From Spirochaetaceae bacterium (lineage in GTDB: Bacteria; Spirochaetota; Spirochaetia; Treponematales; Breznakiellaceae), in assembly GCA_031275595.1 (NCBI GenBank), contig JAISOO010000155.1, positions 1 to 6,251 of the forward strand: DNA of 6,251 nt, written 5' to 3'. The notes beneath the pieces were generated by a model. The model saw nothing but the letters and a program-made list of their open reading frames with translations. It did not search any database and was not told the DNA's origin. Made by a program: the position numbers and the translations under genes. This document shows, one piece after another, positions 1 through 5,956 of this stretch (position 1 is its first letter; each line of letters opens with the position of its first letter).

Positions 1-33
1 GGGTCTTTAACTTCTAAATTTTCCATATCTGTC

Positions 34-62
34 TGGGGAGTGCTCTGCTATCCCACTCCCCA
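34..62. promoter_or_regulatory. Perfect 9-bp inverted repeat upstream of the protease gene (terminator or operator)
   Basis: TGGGGAGTG (34-42) and CACTCCCCA (54-62) are exact reverse complements around an 11-base spacer. As RNA this would be a stable GC-rich stem. The only T-rich stretch, CTCTTTTC at 65-72, begins a few bases after the stem and is interrupted, so it is a poor match to a classical intrinsic terminator. The repeat lies about 20 bases upstream of the -35 element at 83, which also allows an operator role. Positions 1-33 hold no gene I can support. Confidence 0.45.
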
Positions 63-82
63 AACTCTTTTCACTTCCCCTG

Positions 83-110
83 TTGACAAAGCCGTACTAT
101 TTTTTACAAT
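83..110 (+). promoter_or_regulatory. Strong sigma70-type promoter of the protease operon
   Basis: A perfect -35 TTGACA (83-88) is separated by 16 bases from TACAAT (105-110), which matches the -10 consensus at five of six positions. Transcription is expected to start about seven bases after the -10 element, near 116-118, and the ATG of the protease is at 117. No Shine-Dalgarno sequence lies between. The same TTGACAAAG start and 16-base spacer recur in the promoter at 4838-4865. Confidence 0.8.
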
Positions 111-116
111 ATAGTA

Positions 117-1613
117 ATGCAAGAAAAAAATCCTCGTCCCCCCAGGGGAAACCTGTCATTTTCGGTTATTTGGATTGCGGCTACCTTGGCGCTTTGCGGC
201 CTATTTATCCTCGCTTCCGTACCCAGGGCGGAGGCCCAGGGCGCCGAACAGGATGTTACCAGGCGGTATACTTCCATAATTCAGAACGTCTTTGAATTTA
301 TCCGGAATCATTATGTGGAACAGGTGGATCCCAAGGCGATTTACGAAGGGGCCATGGCCGGTATGTTCCAGGCCCTGGGAGACCCCTATTCGTCCTTTTT
401 GCCGGAATCGGAAATGTCGGATCTGAATGATACTACTCAGGGAAACTTTGGCGGCGTGGGGCTCTATATTTCCAAGCCCACGGGGGAGCGGCCCGACGGC
501 GGCCCCCCCTATGTGGAGGTGGCCTCTCCTATTGAGGATACCCCTGGCTGGCGGGCGGGGATAAACCCCGGGGACCTCATCATCGAAATAAACGGGGAAT
601 CCACGGACAAATTGACCATGGACGAGGTCTTGGGCCGCCTGCGGGGAACGCCGGGGGTCGAGATCAAGCTGCTTATCCGCCGGGGGGAAAAGCTGGAGTT
701 CCCCGTATCCCTGACCCGGGCGATTATCGAGGTTCCCACGGTAAAACACGACATGATTGGGGATATTGGGTATCTCAGGCTGCTCACCTTTACCCCCATG
801 AGCGTGGATCGAACCAGGGAAGCCCTGGAGGAATTTAAGTCCAAGGACTATAAGGGTTTTATCCTGGATCTGCGAAATAATTACGGGGGGCTCCTGCAGT
901 CCGCCGTAGGCATCAGCGACCTCTTCCTGGAAGGGGGGGTGGTGGTATCCACCAAATCCCGGATTCCCGCGGAAAACGCCGTGTTTAATGCCCGCCGGGC
1001 TGTTACGGTTCCCGCCAATATTCCCATCATTGTACTCATCAACCGGGGTTCCGCCTCGGCGTCGGAGATAGTGGCGGGGGCGCTCAAGGACCGCGGCCGG
1101 GCGTATTTGGTGGGGGAAAAGTCCTATGGGAAGGGCTCGGTACAGCAGGTCTATCCCCTGGATAAGGCGGGGTTTCGGATTACTACCGCCCGGTACTATA
1201 CCCCCAGCGACGTGAATATCGACAAAATCGGCATACCCCCGGACCGGGAGGTATTGTTCCCCGAAATTACCGTTGAGGATGCGGAAAAGCTGAATGTTCT
1301 TATCGCCACAAACCGCATACCATCCTTTATAAAGGACAATCCCGAAGCCTCCTCAGCCCAGATAGACGCCTTTGCCAGGGAATTAAACGCCGAATATCCG
1401 ATAGATATATCCCTGCTCCGGCGGCTCATCCGGAATGAGCAGAACAGGACCATCATAGCCCCGGTATACGATATGGAATACGATGTCCAGCTCCAGGAAG
1501 CGGTCCGGATCCTGCAAAGCGGGAGCTACGGCCAACTGATGCAGAATACCAAGACCCTAAGGGCCCTGCAGGATGAGGCCGCCTTGGAAGAAGGGACCGC
1601 CCTGGCCTCATAA
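117..1613 (+). CDS. ctp: S41-family carboxyl-terminal processing protease with PDZ domain
   Basis: This 498-residue protein is an exported serine protease of the Ctp/Tsp family, which trims or degrades cell-envelope proteins from their C-termini. Residues 13-35 form a hydrophobic segment ending in AEA-Q (38-41), a possible signal peptidase I site; otherwise it is a membrane anchor. A PDZ domain spans about 106-195 (FGGVGL, then AGINPGDLIIEING). The peptidase core follows, with GSASASEIVAGAL at 311-323 and GEKSYGKGSVQ at 333-343. By the spacing known from CtpB-type enzymes, the catalytic residues are Ser314 and Lys339 (25 apart), with Gln343 assisting. About 110 residues after the core form a hydrophilic C-terminal extension of unclear role. 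No in-frame start exists upstream because TGA lies at 84-86, and later starts would cut the signal segment, so ATG 117 is firm. It heads a likely operon with rsmE, 16 bases downstream. Confidence 0.95.
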   Translation: MQEKNPRPPRGNLSFSVIWIAATLALCGLFILASVPRAEAQGAEQDVTRRYTSIIQNVFEFIRNHYVEQVDPKAIYEGAMAGMFQALGDPYSSFLPESEMSDLNDTTQGNFGGVGLYISKPTGERPDGGPPYVEVASPIEDTPGWRAGINPGDLIIEINGESTDKLTMDEVLGRLRGTPGVEIKLLIRRGEKLEFPVSLTRAIIEVPTVKHDMIGDIGYLRLLTFTPMSVDRTREALEEFKSKDYKGFILDLRNNYGGLLQSAVGISDLFLEGGVVVSTKSRIPAENAVFNARRAVTVPANIPIIVLINRGSASASEIVAGALKDRGRAYLVGEKSYGKGSVQQVYPLDKAGFRITTARYYTPSDVNIDKIGIPPDREVLFPEITVEDAEKLNVLIATNRIPSFIKDNPEASSAQIDAFARELNAEYPIDISLLRRLIRNEQNRTIIAPVYDMEYDVQLQEAVRILQSGSYGQLMQNTKTLRALQDEAALEEGTALAS

Positions 1614-1629
1614 TGGGGGCCTTGCCGGG

Positions 1630-2484
1630 ATGAAACGCTTTATCCTGCCTGCCCCGCCGGATTCCCGGGGGATGATCCGGCTGTCCGGGGATGATTATCA
1701 TTACCTGGCCCGGGTCAGGCGGCTTGGCAGGGGGGCGGTTTTTGAGGCCCTGCTGCCCTCCGGCGAGGAGGTCCGGGTGCGGGTTCGAGCCGTGACCCGT
1801 TCCGGCCTAACGGGGGAGTGCCTTTTGGGCACGGATGATGGGGCCGCCCTTTCCCCTCAGCCGCAGCCCTGGCCGCCGGATATGCCGCGCCTGGTGCTTT
1901 TCCAGGCCCTGCCTAAGGGCGCTAAAATGGACCTCATAGTCCGGCAGGCCGCCGAGGGGGGCATCGCCGAGATTGTCCCCTTTGTATCCGGCTATTCGGT
2001 CCCCCGGGTTCGGGGGGGCGGCCCGGAGGACGGAAAAGTTGCGCGCTGGAGGCGGATTATCAAGGAGGCCCGGCAGCAGAGCGGCTCGCCGGTTGCTACC
2101 GCCATTCAAGTTCCCGGTTCGGTGGACACCGTTTTGGACTACTGGAAGGCCCTCCGCAGCCGGCATTCCGGGGCCCTGGGGCTCCTCTTCCATCTGCCCG
2201 TACCGGAAGGACCTGGCGGGCCGGGGGCCCCGCCGCTAAATCAACCCCTTGAACAGGGCAGTTTTCATGGGTATCTTAATACTAAGCCTGAAATAGTAGC
2301 TCTGGTCATAGGTCCCGAGGGGGGATTTTCCCCGGAAGAGGCCTCGCGGTTTGCGGCGGCGGATTTTAAGTCCCTGGTCATGGGAAACACTGTTTTAAGG
2401 GTAGAAACCGCCGCGCTCTATGCCGCGGCGGCGGTACGTATTATTCTTTTGGAGAGAGCATCGTGGACGCTGAAACCCCGGTAA
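1630..2484 (+). CDS. rsmE: 16S rRNA (uracil1498-N3)-methyltransferase RsmE
   Basis: RsmE methylates N3 of U1498 in 16S rRNA in the cytoplasm, using S-adenosylmethionine. Its fold is a SPOUT methyltransferase with a deep trefoil knot. The N-terminal half (about 1-75) resembles the PUA-like RNA-binding domain. The typical run ALPKGAKMDLIVRQAAEGG (93-111) is present. The knot and SAM site are seen at IGPEGGFSPEE (227-237) and LRVETAALYA (256-265). At 284 residues it is longer than the usual roughly 245; part of the excess is a Pro/Gly-rich stretch at 190-215. I chose ATG 1630 (MKRFILPA) because RsmE proteins start this way and GGGGG lies about 10 bases upstream; an in-frame ATG at 1573 would overlap the protease gene and add unrelated residues. 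The gene's end overlaps the next start by 22 bases, suggesting translational coupling. Confidence 0.93.
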   Translation: MKRFILPAPPDSRGMIRLSGDDYHYLARVRRLGRGAVFEALLPSGEEVRVRVRAVTRSGLTGECLLGTDDGAALSPQPQPWPPDMPRLVLFQALPKGAKMDLIVRQAAEGGIAEIVPFVSGYSVPRVRGGGPEDGKVARWRRIIKEARQQSGSPVATAIQVPGSVDTVLDYWKALRSRHSGALGLLFHLPVPEGPGGPGAPPLNQPLEQGSFHGYLNTKPEIVALVIGPEGGFSPEEASRFAAADFKSLVMGNTVLRVETAALYAAAAVRIILLERASWTLKPR

Positions 2485-3218
2485 GCGTGGAACGGATCAG
2501 TTTGTTAAAGGTTCCCCTGGATATAGTGTCCCAGGAAGGTTTATCCGGCAAGATCCAGGAATTATTGGCCGGTAAGGAAAATGGGAAAAATATCGTATTA
2601 CTCTCCCTCTGGGATCTGCTGCGGGCCCGGAGGAATGGGGAATACCGTTCCTTTATCCTGGGCGCGGCCCTGGTTATTCCGATTTCAAAAAGCCTGGTTG
2701 GGGGCGTCCGCTTTCTAACCGGCAAGACTCCGGTCCGGTACATGCCCTTTGATTTTATCATCAACCTCTTAACCATTTTGGAAAAACGGGAATTGTCCCT
2801 CTATATTCTGGGGGGAAAGCTGCGGGTCCTTAAAAAGACCGAAAAAAACATCCGCCAGACCTTTCCCGGCCTGCGGGTGGTAGGCCGTTATCCGGGAACG
2901 TTTAAACGCCACGAAGAGGGAACCATCCTCCAGGCCATCCGAAAGGCCTCTCCTTCCCTCTTATTAGTGGGCAAGGGGGTCCACGGCGCGGAACGCTGGA
3001 TAGCCAAAAACAACACCCTCCTCAATTCGGGCCTTCGCCTTTGGTGCAGTGATATTTTTGATGTCTTCTCGGAGCGGAAAAAACGTCCTTCCCGTTCCAC
3101 CTTTGACCGGGGCCTTGAATGGATAGGCTTTTGCTTCCGGAATCCCCTGCGGTTTTTTCGGATCTTCGCCTATTTTTATTACAAATTGCTGCTCCTGGTA
3201 TACCGCCTGTTCAAGTAG
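2463..3218 (+). CDS. Divergent WecG/TagA/CpsF-family glycosyltransferase-like protein
   Basis: Family members (GT26) transfer a sugar such as N-acetylmannosamine to a lipid-linked precursor at the inner face of the membrane. Support at 251 residues: LYILGGKLRVLKKTEKNIRQTFPGLRVVGRYPGTF (113-147) matches the family's Gly-Gly and PGL..VG..G.F motifs; PSLLLVGKGVHGAERWIAKN (164-183) matches the block around G.G.P.QE; and RGLEWIGFCFRNPLRFFRI (216-234) matches the C-terminal EW..R...P.R..R block. The aromatic and basic tail (230-251) could bind the membrane. Odd points: the usual D-G after the ADLV..P stretch is ISKS here (74-77), and the Q of P.QE is Ala176, so activity is doubtful. The start is GTG 2463 with GGAGAG at 2451-2456, six bases upstream. 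It is translationally coupled to rsmE. Family membership is fairly sure; the substrate is unknown. Confidence 0.8.
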   Translation: MDAETPVSVERISLLKVPLDIVSQEGLSGKIQELLAGKENGKNIVLLSLWDLLRARRNGEYRSFILGAALVIPISKSLVGGVRFLTGKTPVRYMPFDFIINLLTILEKRELSLYILGGKLRVLKKTEKNIRQTFPGLRVVGRYPGTFKRHEEGTILQAIRKASPSLLLVGKGVHGAERWIAKNNTLLNSGLRLWCSDIFDVFSERKKRPSRSTFDRGLEWIGFCFRNPLRFFRIFAYFYYKLLLLVYRLFK

Positions 3219-3242
3219 GGGGGGGCGGAAGGCCGGCGGTTC

Positions 3243-4001
3243 CTAATCGGGGATACCCTCAGGGCCGCTTTTTTTCCCCAGCCGGGCGGCTTTGGCGAAT
3301 ATGTTTTCCAGGTATCTGCCTTCACCGATGGTCAAAGCGGCCCGGGAGAAGATGTCCCTGAGGAATTGCTCCTGGGCTTCCCTGCCGGGTTGTTTGTAAA
3401 AACCCAGGGAGGCCAGGGAGCCGCTTATGGAGCGGACCAGTTCTTCCAGACGGGCCTGCTCCAGGGGCGCCCACCGGGTCCCCGCGGAGGGCCCCTCCTG
3501 GGGCGTTCCGGGGCCGGGGGCCAGGGCCCGGAACAGCTCATACCCGTAGATCTGTACCGCGTGGGAAAGGTTCAGCGAGGGAAAGGCCCGGTCCGCGGGA
3601 ATATGGGAAGCCAGGTTGCAGAGCCCCAGTTCGGGGCCTTCAAGCCCGGTCCGTTCATTCCCAAAGACCAGGGCCGCGGTTCCCGGCCGTTTCCGCAGAT
3701 ATTCCGCGGTTTCCCCCGGGCTCAGGGTAAAGGACTTCCGGTCATGCCCCCGCCGCCGGGTGGTGCCGATGACCATGGCGCAGTCCGCCACCGCGGCGGC
3801 CAGGGAGCCGAATACCTCAGTCCCCTCCCAGACTTCTTCCGCATGGACCGCCCGGGCACGGATGGTTTCTTCTTCCAGGGGGGCCGGGGAGACCAGTCGA
3901 AGCCGGGAAAGGCCCATATTCTTCATGGCCCTGCAGACGGCCCCCACGTTCCCCGCTTCGGAGGGCCGGCAAAGAATGATAGCAATATCCGATAAAAACA
4001 T
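3243..4001 (-). CDS. TrmJ-like tRNA 2'-O-methyltransferase (SpoU/TrmH superfamily)
   Basis: Enzymes of this type 2'-O-methylate a ribose in tRNA (position 32 for E. coli TrmJ) using S-adenosylmethionine. All three SPOUT motifs are visible in the 252-residue protein: GNVGAVCRAMKNMG (17-30) with the Asn and Arg of motif 1, LVFGNERTGLEGPEL (111-125) as motif 2, and PSLNLSHAVQIYGYEL (141-156) as motif 3. The length and the C-terminal helical region (about 180-241, LEELV...LGFY...) match TrmJ better than TrmL or TrmH, but the exact tRNA target cannot be read from sequence. I chose ATG 4001 (MFLSDIAIIL) because family members begin just before the first beta strand; an in-frame ATG at 4028 would add nine residues. 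Neither start has a recognisable Shine-Dalgarno sequence. The gene converges on the glycosyltransferase-like gene with a 24-base gap and is divergent from the SDR gene. Confidence 0.92.
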   Translation of the reverse strand: MFLSDIAIILCRPSEAGNVGAVCRAMKNMGLSRLRLVSPAPLEEETIRARAVHAEEVWEGTEVFGSLAAAVADCAMVIGTTRRRGHDRKSFTLSPGETAEYLRKRPGTAALVFGNERTGLEGPELGLCNLASHIPADRAFPSLNLSHAVQIYGYELFRALAPGPGTPQEGPSAGTRWAPLEQARLEELVRSISGSLASLGFYKQPGREAQEQFLRDIFSRAALTIGEGRYLENIFAKAARLGKKSGPEGIPD

Positions 4002-4038
4002 AGTACATATTACAGAAAAGTAGTACATTATTAGAAGT
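4001..4038. promoter_or_regulatory. Compact divergent promoter region with an 8-bp direct repeat
   Basis: Only 37 bases separate the chosen starts of the TrmJ-like gene (minus) and the SDR gene (plus). TAGTACAT occurs twice, at 4001-4008 and 4021-4028, 20 bases apart, about two helical turns. On the minus strand TAATAT (complement of 4007-4012) could be a -10 element, ending five bases before ATG 4001; on the plus strand TACATT (4024-4029) or CATTAT (4026-4031) are weaker candidates before ATG 4039. I see no good -35 for either. Neither gene has a usable Shine-Dalgarno sequence here. Confidence 0.4.
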
Positions 4039-4767
4039 ATGGAAAAGGTTTTTACCGGCCGGCGGGCCCTGGTTATCGGCGGGTCCGGGGGTATCGGCAG
4101 CGCCGTGGCGGTCCGTTTGGGGGCCCTGGGCGCCAGGGTTATGGTTCATGGGGGCTCTTCCCAGGAACGGCTTGACCGGACCCTGGGGCTTATCCGGGAG
4201 GCCGGCGGCCAGGGAGAGGGTTTTCTGTGCCCCGCCGATACCCCCGGCGCGGCGGAACGGATCCTGGCCCGTGTTCCCGCGCCGGATATCCTGGTATGCG
4301 CCTGGGGGCCCTTTAAACGGGCTCCTCCGGAGGAGTTGAGCCCCGAAGATTGGCATTATTTGATACAAAATAACCTGATTTTCCCCGGAATTTTGGTTTC
4401 TTTGATTTTATGTGATATGATTAATAATGGATGGGGACGAATTTTGTTATTTGGAGGTACAAATACCGATACCATTCGGGGGTTTTCCAGCACCGCCGCA
4501 TATTCGGCGGCGAAAACGGCCCTGGGCGTCCTGGCAAAATCGGTGGCTAAATCTGCCGGTTCCTATGGGATTAGCTGTAATGTCCTGTGTCCGGGCTTGA
4601 CGGATACCGAATATACGGATAAAACAGTTAAATCGTATAATCAAAGCCGGAGTCCCGGCGGCAGGGTTCTGGATCCGGTAGAAATTGCCCGTTTAGCGGT
4701 GGATATTTTAGAAAATCCGCAGGTAAATGGCGCAATAATACCTGTTGACAGGGGGGTGGTATTGTAA
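4039..4767 (+). CDS. Short-chain dehydrogenase/reductase (SDR) family protein
   Basis: A classical SDR of 242 residues, cytoplasmic, expected to bind NAD(P)(H). The Rossmann glycine motif reads IGGSGGIG (13-20), the NAG-like position is CAWG (87-90), the family's central Asn is in IQNN (109-112), and the catalytic pair is Tyr155 and Lys159 in YSAAK. CPGLTDTE (184-191) matches the usual PG..T segment. The usual catalytic Ser, about 13 residues before the Tyr, lies in a run reading FGGTNTD (138-144), so it is replaced by Gly, Thr or Asn depending on alignment. That makes a standard FabG-like reaction uncertain, although Thr141 might substitute. The C-terminal GAIIPVDRG keeps the family's ending except for Gly to Arg. 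The substrate is unknown. Base composition changes from GC-rich to AT-rich at about 4345, inside the gene. There is no Shine-Dalgarno sequence before ATG 4039; AGAAG at 4033-4037 is too close. Confidence 0.9.
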   Translation: MEKVFTGRRALVIGGSGGIGSAVAVRLGALGARVMVHGGSSQERLDRTLGLIREAGGQGEGFLCPADTPGAAERILARVPAPDILVCAWGPFKRAPPEELSPEDWHYLIQNNLIFPGILVSLILCDMINNGWGRILLFGGTNTDTIRGFSSTAAYSAAKTALGVLAKSVAKSAGSYGISCNVLCPGLTDTEYTDKTVKSYNQSRSPGGRVLDPVEIARLAVDILENPQVNGAIIPVDRGVVL

Positions 4768-4837
4768 TTTTTTGTAAATGGTTAGAAAATAGTTGTGTAA
4801 GAACCGGGCGTTTATACGGAGGTTGGATGTTATCAGG

Positions 4838-4865
4838 TTGACAAAGACTTTTGAAATTATAATAT
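4838..4865 (+). promoter_or_regulatory. Sigma70-type promoter for the STAS/YbjN/PspA group
   Basis: TTGACA (4838-4843) is followed after 16 bases by TAATAT (4860-4865); an overlapping TATAAT at 4858-4863 gives a shorter 14-base spacer. Transcription would start near 4872, leaving a leader of about 100 bases before ATG 4976. A second, weaker pair, TTGAAA (4881-4886) and TAGAAT (4905-4910) with an 18-base spacer, could start near 4917. The inverted repeat TATTATA (4900-4906) / TATAATA (4921-4927) flanks that second start. Confidence 0.65.
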
Positions 4866-4935
4866 ATTTTATAATACATATTGAAACATTGGCCGCCGAT
4901 ATTATAGAATGAAGATCACTTATAATAGTCTGTTA

Positions 4936-4949
4936 GCCTCCACGGAGGC
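4936..4949 (+). promoter_or_regulatory. Leader hairpin that covers a Shine-Dalgarno sequence
   Basis: GCCTCC (4936-4941) and GGAGGC (4944-4949) are exact complements with AC between them; a five-pair stem with the four-base loop CACG is the more realistic form. The right arm contains GGAGG (4944-4948), the best Shine-Dalgarno match in this leader, nine bases before an in-frame TTG at 4958. If the stem forms, ribosome access for the TTG start would be blocked and initiation would move to ATG 4976. Confidence 0.5.
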
Positions 4950-4975
4950 GCCGATTATTGGACGAAGGGAGCGTC

Positions 4976-5527
4976 ATGACTAACAACGATATTGTTCCTG
5001 GATTTGATGACGAAAAAGATGAGAGCCTCAAGATAAAACTTCAAAAAGTCAATGAAGTTGAAGGTTGTTTGGTCTTATACCTTACGGGGTATATTGATAC
5101 CTATAATTCTAATTATTTTCAGAAACGGGTTGCTAAAGCTATCGAAGCTGGTTTCATCAGGCTTGTTTTTCAATGCGGCGGGTTAAATTACGTGTCTTCC
5201 ACCGGCATTGGGTCCTTTACCGCCTTTCTGAAATCGGCAAAACCCCGGGGTGGCGATCTGGTGCTTTTGGAGATCCAGCCTAAGGTATATGAGGTATTTC
5301 AACTTTTGGGGTTTTCGCAGTTTTTCAATATTAAAGATAATTTAGATGATTCCATTAATTTTTTCCGTAGTGGATCATCCGCGGAGCAGGTTTCTCTGTT
5401 CCCCAAAATTTTTGCCTGCCCCATATGCTCAAAGAAGCTCAAGGCGGTAAAACCGGGCCGGTTCCGCTGTTCCGAATGTAAAACAATTTTGGCCATTGAT
5501 AATGCGGGACAGGTGTTTCTGGGATAA
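4976..5527 (+). CDS. STAS-domain protein with C-terminal zinc ribbon
   Basis: STAS proteins of the anti-sigma factor antagonist type act in partner-switching pathways, where a kinase phosphorylates a Ser or Thr and a phosphatase reverses it. Residues about 18-130 of 183 form the STAS domain: CLVLYLTGYIDTYN (31-44), then the switch segment LNYVSSTGIGSF (70-81). The residue aligned with the phosphoserine of SpoIIAA is Thr76, and the Asp usually found two before it is Ser74. The C-terminal tail carries CPIC (148-151) and CSEC (165-168), a four-Cys zinc ribbon not part of a normal SpoIIAA-like protein of about 110 residues. Start choice is open: ATG 4976 has AAGGGAG at 4965-4971, while in-frame TTG 4958 has GGAGG at 4944-4948 and would add six residues. 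No kinase or sigma factor gene is in the window. It is followed by ybjN after 48 bases. Confidence 0.88.
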   Translation: MTNNDIVPGFDDEKDESLKIKLQKVNEVEGCLVLYLTGYIDTYNSNYFQKRVAKAIEAGFIRLVFQCGGLNYVSSTGIGSFTAFLKSAKPRGGDLVLLEIQPKVYEVFQLLGFSQFFNIKDNLDDSINFFRSGSSAEQVSLFPKIFACPICSKKLKAVKPGRFRCSECKTILAIDNAGQVFLG

Positions 5528-5575
5528 ATTTCAGCGTATAATCGGTGTCTTTACCGTACCTTCAAAGAGGGTTCC

Positions 5576-5956
5576 ATGGCGGTTAATAAAATTGAACAAT
5601 ACCTTATCGATCTTCTGGTTACCTATAGGGAAATAGGTAAAAATATATGGCTTATTGACGACGGAGAGCATAGTTTGGCCGGAGTAGCGGTCATGCTTGA
5701 CGAACCCCTGGTTGTTTTCAGAGTCGTTGTTATGGATGTCCCCCGGGAAAACCGTTTAGAATTGTTTACCAAGCTTTTGGAACTGAACGCCAGCGATGTA
5801 GTGCATGGCGCCTATGCGCTGGAGGATGATAAAATCGTTTTAATTGATACCCTGGAGTATGAAACCATGGATTATACTGAATTCAGGGCCACCCTGGACG
5901 CTTTCAGCCTGGCCCTTACTCAGCATTATCCGGTTCTTTCCAGCTACCGAAGGTAG
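5576..5956 (+). CDS. YbjN-domain protein (type III secretion chaperone-like fold)
   Basis: This 126-residue cytoplasmic protein has no signal peptide or membrane segment. The pattern IEQYLIDLLVTYREIGKNIWLIDD (6-29), strands AGVAVMLDEPLVVFRVVVMDVP (35-56), a helix RLELFTKLLELNA (60-72) and DKIVLIDTLE (85-94) match the YbjN family, whose fold resembles type III secretion chaperones; the biochemical role is not known. YbjN in enterobacteria has been linked to stress and motility, which may not carry over. AGAGGG at 5566-5571 lies four bases before the ATG. A TATAAT at 5537-5542 could be a weak internal promoter but has no good -35. It sits between the STAS gene and pspA, both on the same strand. 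The stop codon TAG (5954-5956) lies inside the first hairpin of a tandem repeat, so the last codons (SYRR) are encoded by repeat-related DNA. Confidence 0.8.
   Translation: MAVNKIEQYLIDLLVTYREIGKNIWLIDDGEHSLAGVAVMLDEPLVVFRVVVMDVPRENRLELFTKLLELNASDVVHGAYALEDDKIVLIDTLEYETMDYTEFRATLDAFSLALTQHYPVLSSYRR

Noticed and set aside
1..26. Possible start of a divergent minus-strand gene (ATG at 26-24, reading MENLEVKD before the window edge)
   Set aside because: Only eight codons are visible, there is no Shine-Dalgarno sequence and no clear promoter, so chance cannot be excluded.
189..200. LALC in the protease signal region as a lipoprotein lipobox
   Set aside because: Leu directly before the Cys is atypical even for relaxed spirochaete lipoboxes, and an AEA-Q cleavage site follows at the end of the hydrophobic segment.
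201..749. Minus-strand open frame of 182 codons opposite the protease gene
   Set aside because: The plus strand encodes a clear PDZ/S41 protease here; the opposite frame is Pro, Gly and Arg rich and has no recognisable features.
3219..3242. Bidirectional terminator between the converging glycosyltransferase-like and TrmJ-like genes
   Set aside because: The 24-base gap is G-rich but has no convincing inverted repeat and no T-run on either strand.
3366..3995. Long + strand open frame of 209 codons opposite the TrmJ-like gene
   Set aside because: It is a GC-rich shadow frame, rich in Gly, Pro and Arg with no domain pattern; the minus strand carries all three conserved SPOUT motifs.
4802..4824. 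Weak hairpin AACCG...CGGAGGTT after the SDR gene as a terminator
   Set aside because: The stem is short and bulged and no T-run follows it; the T-run at 4767-4772 comes before it.
4818..4841. GGAGG followed by the tiny frame ATG TTA TCA GGT TGA, like a leader peptide
   Set aside because: It is only four codons, lies upstream of the likely transcription start, and its stop overlaps the -35 TTGACA, so it would not be in the main mRNA.
5537..5542. TATAAT before ybjN as a separate promoter
   Set aside because: The -10 match is perfect, but no -35 lies at 15-18 bases and there is no extended -10 TGn; mentioned only in the ybjN entry.
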